From DASSFZ01 sp036514635 (lineage in GTDB: Bacteria > Chloroflexota > Anaerolineae > Fen-1058), in NCBI GenBank assembly GCA_036514635.1, contig DATBWU010000093.1, positions 1 to 29,384 on the forward strand: a stretch of DNA of 29,384 nucleotides. The letters run 5' to 3'. The notes beneath the pieces are model-generated. The model was not told the origin of the DNA, ran no database searches, and saw nothing but the letters and a program-made list of their open reading frames with translations. Positions 24,382-29,384 of the stretch are shown one piece after another; the first letter of the stretch is position 1, and each line of letters opens with the position of its first letter. The translations under genes and the position numbers were made by a program.

Positions 24382-25174
24382 TCACGCTATACCCGCCGTC
24401 TACCGGTATTTCCGCGCCGTTGATGTAGCGCGCTCGATCAGAGGCCAGAAAGACGACGGTGTCGCTGACTTCTTCCATGCTGGCCCAGCGCCCGGCCAGG
24501 ATGCCGATCCGGCGCATGTACTCGTCCAGAAACTCGGCTTTGGTCTTGCCTTGTTGCTTGCCCATGTTTTCGGCCCAGGCCTCGCGCCATTCAGTGGCCA
24601 CAATCCCCGGCACCACCGCGTTGACGGTAATCTGCTCGCCCGCGAGTTCGCGCGCCAGATACTTTGTCAGGTGGTTCATCGCCGAGTTGTTGAGGCCGTG
24701 CGTGATTGCATCGCCCAATACGCTAGTGCCCGCGACGCCGCTGATGTTGATGATGCGACCGCTTCCATCGCGGGCGATATGGGGCCGGAAGGCTTGAACG
24801 ATGCGAAGCATCCCAATCGTCTTCGTGTCCACATCCTCCAGCCACTCTTTGTCCGACCAGGTTAGCTGGCTGCCCGGGCGACGCACCCGGCTGTGTACGT
24901 TGTTGACCAGGATATGCACCGTGCCAAACCGCTCCGCGGTGGCTGTCGCGGCGGCTTTCACCGCTTCCATATCCGTGATGTCCATCGGCACGGCCAACGT
25001 CTGCACATCATTCGCGCGTTTGATTTCGTCCACTGCCTGATCGAGCGCCTCCTTGCCGCGCGCCAACAGCACTAAGTTTACACCTTCAGCCGCCAAGCCT
25101 TTGGCAATGGCTTTGCCGATCCCTTTGCTTCCGCCGCTGATGACCGCCGTGCGTCCCTTGAGTCCAAGTTCCAT
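24371..25174 (-). CDS. Short-chain dehydrogenase/reductase with altered active site
   Basis: This is a Rossmann-fold SDR of 267 residues with cofactor motif SGGSKGIG (13-20) and the usual C-terminal PVDGGYSVNAR. Ser145 in INISGVAG is conserved. However, the catalytic Tyr and Lys positions read His159 and Asn163 (AITHGLNNSAMNHLTK, where a classical member has AYSASKAALNHLTK). The NNAG motif is NNVH (91-94). Either it uses a different mechanism or it is not a standard oxidoreductase. AGGAGACTACT precedes the ATG. It lies between the permease-amidohydrolase gene and the phosphorylase and overlaps the latter by 11 bases. Substrate is unknown. Confidence 0.9.
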   Translation of the reverse strand: MELGLKGRTAVISGGSKGIGKAIAKGLAAEGVNLVLLARGKEALDQAVDEIKRANDVQTLAVPMDITDMEAVKAAATATAERFGTVHILVNNVHSRVRRPGSQLTWSDKEWLEDVDTKTIGMLRIVQAFRPHIARDGSGRIINISGVAGTSVLGDAITHGLNNSAMNHLTKYLARELAGEQITVNAVVPGIVATEWREAWAENMGKQQGKTKAEFLDEYMRRIGILAGRWASMEEVSDTVVFLASDRARYINGAEIPVDGGYSVNAR

Positions 25175-25236
25175 AGTAGTCTCCTATGCAGAGCGCTATC
25201 GCTTGTTCAGAGTCTGGCCGAAAAGGCTACGGCATT

Positions 25237-25302
25237 AACCACCAAGACACCAAGGCACGAAGAAAAGCCTTGAAATCCTTAGTGTCTTGGTGCCTTGGTG
25301 GC
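25237..25302. repeat. Intergenic inverted repeat with ACCAAGACACCAAGG units
   Basis: AACCACCAAGACACCAAGG, then CACGAAG at left, is mirrored by GTGTCTTGGTGCCTTGGTGG at right. It fills most of the 146-base gap between the fusion gene and the SDR. Confidence 0.85.
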
Positions 25303-25320
25303 AGGTGTTCAGACGGTCTC

Positions 25321-27795
25321 TCAGATTGAGGGCAGCTTGAAGCGCGACTTCTTGATGACGTAATCGCGAGACTCCGTCACGATCTTTTTCACGGCGTTCC
25401 AATCGACGTGTAAGAGCTCGCCGTGGCGCTTCATGGCCTTGCCCGCGATGAACACCGAGTCTACGTTGCTGGTGTCCATGCCCCACACCACCGCGCCGAT
25501 CGGATCGTTGATCGGCAGCACGTTGATGCGGTCGGTGCGCAGCAGGATGATGTCGGCCTCTTTGCCCGGCGTCAGGCTGCCCACCTTATCTTCCAGACCA
25601 TTGGCGCGCGCGCCTTCGATCGTGGCATAGGCCAACACGTCGCGGGTCGTGATGCGGTCCGGCGCGTGGTTCTTGCCGGCCAATATCTGTTCGAAAGCTA
25701 AGGCATGCTGGAGAGAGATGACCGAATGCATCTGGGTGAACATGTCAGCCGGTATGTTGGTTTCCACGTCAACGCTCAGGCTAGGGCGCAGGCCGCGATC
25801 GAGGAATTTCTGGATGGGCGGCATGCCGTGTCCCATCATCATTTCGACGGGCGACGCCAGCGACACCGTCCCACCGCTATCCACAATCATCTGGATTTCC
25901 GTATCATTGAGCGTGGTGCAGTGGATGTAAGTGGTGTCATCCCGAAGCAGCCCGGCCTCGCCCATCGCCTGCACCTTGCCCTCTTGACCATAGGTGCCCA
26001 CGCCCACATGGACCGTGATGCGCGCGCCGACTTCGCGGGCCAGCTTCCAGTGCTCCCGCGCGACCTCAAAATCGGTAAACTCCGGCCCCGGAGCCGCCAG
26101 CGCCAGCGTCAGCAGCTGGTCCTTTGAGGAGAAGTACTCTCGGGCGGCCCGCATGAACCAGCTCGGTTGCCTGGGTTCCCAATCACCCCACCAGGGAAAA
26201 CCATAAGCGAAGACGGCGCGCAGGCCCGAATCTTGCAGGGCTGTAACAACCGCGTCGGTATGCGCCGGTGAAGCCTGAATATGCGACCAGTCGAGCAGCG
26301 TGGTGATGCCCGCGTCAATCGCCCCCAGCGCGCTGATCAGATTGCCGGCGTAGGCATCCTCTGGCCGATAGACGGGGGCGAGCTTACCCAGGATGAACCG
26401 CAGATAGCTCGATCGACCCTCCAGCGGAACATCGGTGCCGATGTTACGCAAGATGCCTTCCCAGATGTGCCGGTGCGTATCGACGAAACCGGGCATGACG
26501 ATCATGTTCGAGGCGTCGATGACCTCGGCATCGCCGTCCATCAGGTTAGGCCCTACCCCGGCAATCTTTGTCCCGTCGATCAGCACGTCCGCCTGGGTGA
26601 AGTTGCCCAGCTGCGAGTCGAGGGTGAGCACCGTCCCGCCCTTCAGCAAGGTTCTCTTTCCTGCCGGTGGAAATCCTACCGTGTCACTCGTGGTTACTTT
26701 TGGAAAAGTGTGTTGTTTGGCCGGTCGCGCACGTTTGATCAGGCGTTCGACCTTCTTCCAGTTTTGCTTGATCAACTCTCGAATGTCGTCCACCTGGTAC
26801 AGCACCAGGCCGATGAGCAGCAGCACGCCGATACCGATGAGACCGACTTCACCACTCCAACCCAGGAAGGGCAGCACGTTCACGATCAGCGACAGGAACA
26901 GCGCGGACACGACGGCCCCAATAAAAGACCCTCGCCCACCGGCGAGGCTGGTTCCCCCCAGCACGGCGGCCGTAATGCTGGTGAGAGCGAAACTCGATCC
27001 GGCTCTAGGGTCTCCCACCCCCACCTGCGTGGCGAGGAAAAATGAAGCGATGGCCGCCATGAGGCCGGAAGTGACCAGCGCCCCGGCTCGAATGCGGGTG
27101 GTCGCCGCGCCGATTCGGCGTGCAGCCCGTTTGTCATAGCCTACGGCGCGTAAAGTCAATCCAGCCGCAGTCCGATACAGCCAGATGTCCCAAGCCACGG
27201 CGAGCGCAACGACCCCGATGAAAGCGACGGGCAAAAAACCGATGCTCGTGGTCAACAGCCTCAACACGCCGAAATCGATCACGCCCGCGGGAGTCGGGCG
27301 CAGCACCAGCGCCACGCCCTCCAGGATACTCAATGTCGCCAGCGTCGCAATAATAGAAGGCAGCCCGATCCCACGAACCAACGTCGCGTTGAAGAGACCG
27401 ATCGCCAATCCGGTGAGGATGATGGCTATCGCACCGGCGACAACCACCAACGGTGGAGCGCCGGCGGTCACGATAAACGAAGCGATGATGACGCACACCG
27501 TCATGACCGCTCCGACCGAAATATCCAGGTAGCCCACCAGCAGCGCGTTCACCTGGGCCATCGCCGCCAATGCCAGCGGGAGTGTGGCCCGCAGCAGACT
27601 GTTGAGATTGAATTCTGATAAAAACGTAGGCGACTTCGTTGTCACATAATTGGCGATGACAACAATCAATATCCCCTGTAGAACGATTGGCGTCCACAGT
27701 CTGATCCGGAATACCTTCTTTAAAACCTTGCGGGCAGTGGCGTCCCGGATCGCGTTTCGTATCTTCCGGCGGAGGTCGATGTCAGTGACACTCAT
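25321..27795 (-). CDS. RbsC-type ABC permease fused to an amidohydrolase
   Basis: One uninterrupted 824-residue frame joins two complete proteins. Residues 1-335 are an RbsC/BPD_transp_2 permease with about eight to ten membrane helices, the YLDISVGA motif (89-96) and AVLGGTSLAGGRGSFIGA (277-294). A charged linker (336-380) follows. Residues 383-824 are a full-length amidohydrolase starting LLKGGTVLTLD. Its metal ligands are visible: His441 and His443 in DTHRHIWEG, His596 in TVHVGVG, His625 in YIHC and Asp676 in SVDVE. The C-terminal beta strand GSLTPGKEADIILL is present. By permease topology the hydrolase should face the cytosol. The ATG overlaps the ABC ATPase stop by four bases. An internal TTG at codon 383 has a Shine-Dalgarno-like AGGAAAGAG. 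The substrate is unknown; sugar-type permeases and ATZ/TRZ-type hydrolases are the nearest families. Confidence 0.88.
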   Translation of the reverse strand: MSVTDIDLRRKIRNAIRDATARKVLKKVFRIRLWTPIVLQGILIVVIANYVTTKSPTFLSEFNLNSLLRATLPLALAAMAQVNALLVGYLDISVGAVMTVCVIIASFIVTAGAPPLVVVAGAIAIILTGLAIGLFNATLVRGIGLPSIIATLATLSILEGVALVLRPTPAGVIDFGVLRLLTTSIGFLPVAFIGVVALAVAWDIWLYRTAAGLTLRAVGYDKRAARRIGAATTRIRAGALVTSGLMAAIASFFLATQVGVGDPRAGSSFALTSITAAVLGGTSLAGGRGSFIGAVVSALFLSLIVNVLPFLGWSGEVGLIGIGVLLLIGLVLYQVDDIRELIKQNWKKVERLIKRARPAKQHTFPKVTTSDTVGFPPAGKRTLLKGGTVLTLDSQLGNFTQADVLIDGTKIAGVGPNLMDGDAEVIDASNMIVMPGFVDTHRHIWEGILRNIGTDVPLEGRSSYLRFILGKLAPVYRPEDAYAGNLISALGAIDAGITTLLDWSHIQASPAHTDAVVTALQDSGLRAVFAYGFPWWGDWEPRQPSWFMRAAREYFSSKDQLLTLALAAPGPEFTDFEVAREHWKLAREVGARITVHVGVGTYGQEGKVQAMGEAGLLRDDTTYIHCTTLNDTEIQMIVDSGGTVSLASPVEMMMGHGMPPIQKFLDRGLRPSLSVDVETNIPADMFTQMHSVISLQHALAFEQILAGKNHAPDRITTRDVLAYATIEGARANGLEDKVGSLTPGKEADIILLRTDRINVLPINDPIGAVVWGMDTSNVDSVFIAGKAMKRHGELLHVDWNAVKKIVTESRDYVIKKSRFKLPSI
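26647..26662 (-). promoter_or_regulatory. Possible internal ribosome site and TTG start for the amidohydrolase
   Basis: On the minus strand AGGAAAGAG (26662-26654) lies four bases before an in-frame TTG (26649-26647). Starting here would give a 442-residue amidohydrolase with the usual N-terminus of the family. It could be the old start of a once separate gene or a still active second start. Confidence 0.4.
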
Positions 27796-29384
27796 GAGGA
27801 CGCCTCCTCCCGGTTCGAACGACTGACCCCACTCCGCTGCGCTGCGGGGGCAAGTGAGTCGTTAGGACGGTCGTAACGGGAAGGCGTCCTGGATCGCAGG
27901 CCAAAGCCCACACCTCCGACGATGGCCTCGATGATCCGCTGTTCGCTCAGATCAGCTTTCTGAATCTCATCGATGATTTGTCCACGCGACATCACCACCA
28001 CCCGGTCGCAGAAACCGGATAACTCGATCGGATCGCTCGACTTAACCATCACGGCGGTGCCCTCGGCTGCCTTCGCGCGGAGCGCCTCATAGATATCGAA
28101 GCGCGCGCGCACATCGACGCCTTGAGTCGGCTCATAGGCGAGGATGACGTTGACAGAGCCTCGCAGGAAAGTGCGCGTCAGGGCTACCTTCTGCTGGTTG
28201 CCGCCGGAGAGAAATCGAACCGGCTGCTCCAAAGAAGGGGTGCGGATCTTGAGGTGCTCGACCAGCCGGGCTACGGCATGATGCTCCAGGCGGCGGTTGA
28301 CCCAGCCGGCGCGGCTGAACCGCTTCAACACCTGGATCGTCGCGTTGCTCCGAACGCCGAGCACGTGGAACAGTGATTCGTGTCTCCGTTCGCCGGACAG
28401 CAGGAGGATTCCCGCGCGCACCACCTCGCCGGGCGAAATCAGATCCAATTGATCTCCGGCGCAGATCACCGAGCCGGCCTTCGGAGGGATTCTGCCCGAG
28501 AGACACTGGAAGAATTCCGGTTGACCATTGCCCTCGGCCCCGGCGATGCCGAGAATCTCCCCCCGACCCACCGCCAGGCTGATCGGCCCGAAGCTGGGGC
28601 CTTGCAACCCGGTTATCGTCAGGACGTTGGTTTTGTCGCCGGATGTGGCGACGTGCGGCGGGAAGGCCGCGCCAAAGGGACGACCGATCATGAGCGCCAC
28701 GAGCTCCGGCTCGGACATGCCGGACGCTTGATAGGTGCCCTGGCTCTTCCCATCGCGTAGAACGGTCACCCGATCGGCGACGGTGAGCACTTCCGGTAAG
28801 CGATGGCTCACGTAGACGACGCCCACACCTCGCGCGGCGCAGGCGAGGATGGTTCGGTGCAGCAACTCAACCTCGTCCGGCCCCAGGGCAGTGGTCGGCT
28901 CGTCGAGCAGCAGCACTTTCGGGTCTGCGATCAAGGCTTTGGCGACTTCGAGGAGTTGCCGTTGAGCCAGAGTCAGGCTGAAGGCAGGCGCGTCCGGAAA
29001 AAGATCGAGCTCGAAACGGGGCAGCATCTGTCTCGCCCAGGTTTTCATTTTAGAGTAAGGGGGGCGTCGTTTGGGGGGCGTGGCCAGGTACAGATTTTCT
29101 TTGACCGATAGCGCCAGGACTTGCGAGTTCTCCTGATACGCCATTCCCAGCCCGAGGTGGCGGGCCTCTGCGGGCGAGTCCTTACGCAGTGCCCGGCCCC
29201 CGATCTGGACCGTGCCACGATCGGGGGCCACGAAACCGCTGGCAACTCCGAGGAGCGTCGACTTGCCGGAACCGTTCTCGCCGACGACGGCGTGCACCTC
29301 GCCCGCCCGGCAGTCAAGGCTGACTTCCGACAGGGCCTGCACCGTGCCAAACTGCTTGGAGATTCCCTGAAGCGAGAGAACGAT
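27792..29384 (-). CDS. RbsA-type sugar ABC transporter ATPase (5' end outside window)
   Basis: This is a double ATP-binding subunit of a carbohydrate-uptake ABC importer; 530 residues are visible. The frame stays open to the window edge (first visible residues IVLSLQGISKQFG), so the start codon lies beyond 29384; the GTG at 29342 is only an internal Val. The first nucleotide-binding domain has GENGSGKST, the LTLAQRQLLEVAKAL signature and VLLLDEPTTALG. The second has the degenerate Walker A typical of RbsA (GAEGNGQPE), then LSGGNQQKVALTR and ILAYEPTQGVDVR. The last 23 or so residues are encoded by an inverted repeat (27818-27863). The permease start overlaps its stop (ATGA), so they are coupled. 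The binding protein is not seen and may lie beyond the edge. Confidence 0.95.
   Translation of the reverse strand: MVLSLQGISKQFGTVQALSEVSLDCRAGEVHAVVGENGSGKSTLLGVASGFVAPDRGTVQIGGRALRKDSPAEARHLGLGMAYQENSQVLALSVKENLYLATPPKRRPPYSKMKTWARQMLPRFELDLFPDAPAFSLTLAQRQLLEVAKALIADPKVLLLDEPTTALGPDEVELLHRTILACAARGVGVVYVSHRLPEVLTVADRVTVLRDGKSQGTYQASGMSEPELVALMIGRPFGAAFPPHVATSGDKTNVLTITGLQGPSFGPISLAVGRGEILGIAGAEGNGQPEFFQCLSGRIPPKAGSVICAGDQLDLISPGEVVRAGILLLSGERRHESLFHVLGVRSNATIQVLKRFSRAGWVNRRLEHHAVARLVEHLKIRTPSLEQPVRFLSGGNQQKVALTRTFLRGSVNVILAYEPTQGVDVRARFDIYEALRAKAAEGTAVMVKSSDPIELSGFCDRVVVMSRGQIIDEIQKADLSEQRIIEAIVGGVGFGLRSRTPSRYDRPNDSLAPAAQRSGVSRSNREEASS
27818..27863. repeat. Inverted repeat inside the 3' end of the ATPase gene
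   Basis: AACGACT (27818-27824) is inverted as AGTCGTT (27857-27863), with an inner CCGC...GCGG pairing. It encodes the low-complexity C-terminal tail of the ATPase beyond the conserved domain. Confidence 0.5.

Noticed and set aside
29342..29384. GTG at 29342 as the ATPase start
   Set aside because: The frame continues upstream to the window edge with typical ATPase N-terminal sequence (LQGISKQFGTVQALS), so the gene is cut by the edge.

Overview
This 29.4 kb window is GC-rich (visibly around 60%), densely coding and bacterial. I see no rRNA, tRNA, CRISPR array or intact transposase. A member of the Chloroflexota (Anaerolineae-like) is the best guess. The reasons are the mix of sugar-catabolic genes with a TolB-like lipoprotein two-component locus, and the many imperfect palindromic repeats in the gaps (CTCACCCCC...GGGGGTGAG, CCACGGAGACACAGAG..., ACCAAGACACCAAG...). 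This assignment is inference only.

Layout. (1) 1-3765, plus strand: the tail of an unknown basic protein, a short-form 6-phosphogluconate dehydrogenase, glucose-6-phosphate dehydrogenase and an aldo/keto reductase. (2) 3893-7820, plus: galactokinase, whose ATG appears to be missing, and a GH3 glycosidase with a C-terminal CBM6-like domain. (3) 8127-11395, minus: a GH3 beta-glucosidase-type enzyme with a PA14-like insertion, and a bacterioferritin with its own promoter. (4) 11609-17740, plus: beta-glucuronidase, glucuronate isomerase, an SDR-type fructuronate reductase, a LarA-superfamily nickel racemase/epimerase and gluconokinase. (5) 17858-21196, plus: promoter, OmpR-type response regulator, histidine kinase, beta-propeller lipoprotein and a strong terminator. 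(6) 21351-22373, plus: a LacI-family regulator. (7) 22561-29384, minus: an RbsA-type ABC ATPase (cut by the window edge), an RbsC-type permease fused in frame to an amidohydrolase, an SDR with an altered active site, and a GH13 sugar phosphorylase.

Most interesting system. The block at 11609-17740 encodes every step from beta-glucuronides to 6-phosphogluconate if the LarA homolog is a D-mannonate/D-gluconate 2-epimerase: glucuronide -> D-glucuronate (GH2) -> D-fructuronate (UxaC) -> D-mannonate (UxuB-type SDR) -> D-gluconate (LarA homolog) -> 6-phosphogluconate (GntK). The 6-phosphogluconate dehydrogenase at 138-1043 could then feed the pentose phosphate pathway. No mannonate dehydratase, KDG kinase or KDPG aldolase is present in the window. 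The LarA substrate is inferred from gene context and from reported gluconate 2-epimerase activity in this superfamily.

The second notable item is the 824-residue permease-amidohydrolase fusion, which would tether a hydrolase to the cytoplasmic side of a transporter. A third theme is that nearly every gap carries a different inverted repeat built from short iterated units. Two unlinked catabolic genes share a nearly identical 25-nt leader with the Shine-Dalgarno in a hairpin loop, and a MITE-like insertion with apparent target duplication sits just upstream of galactokinase.
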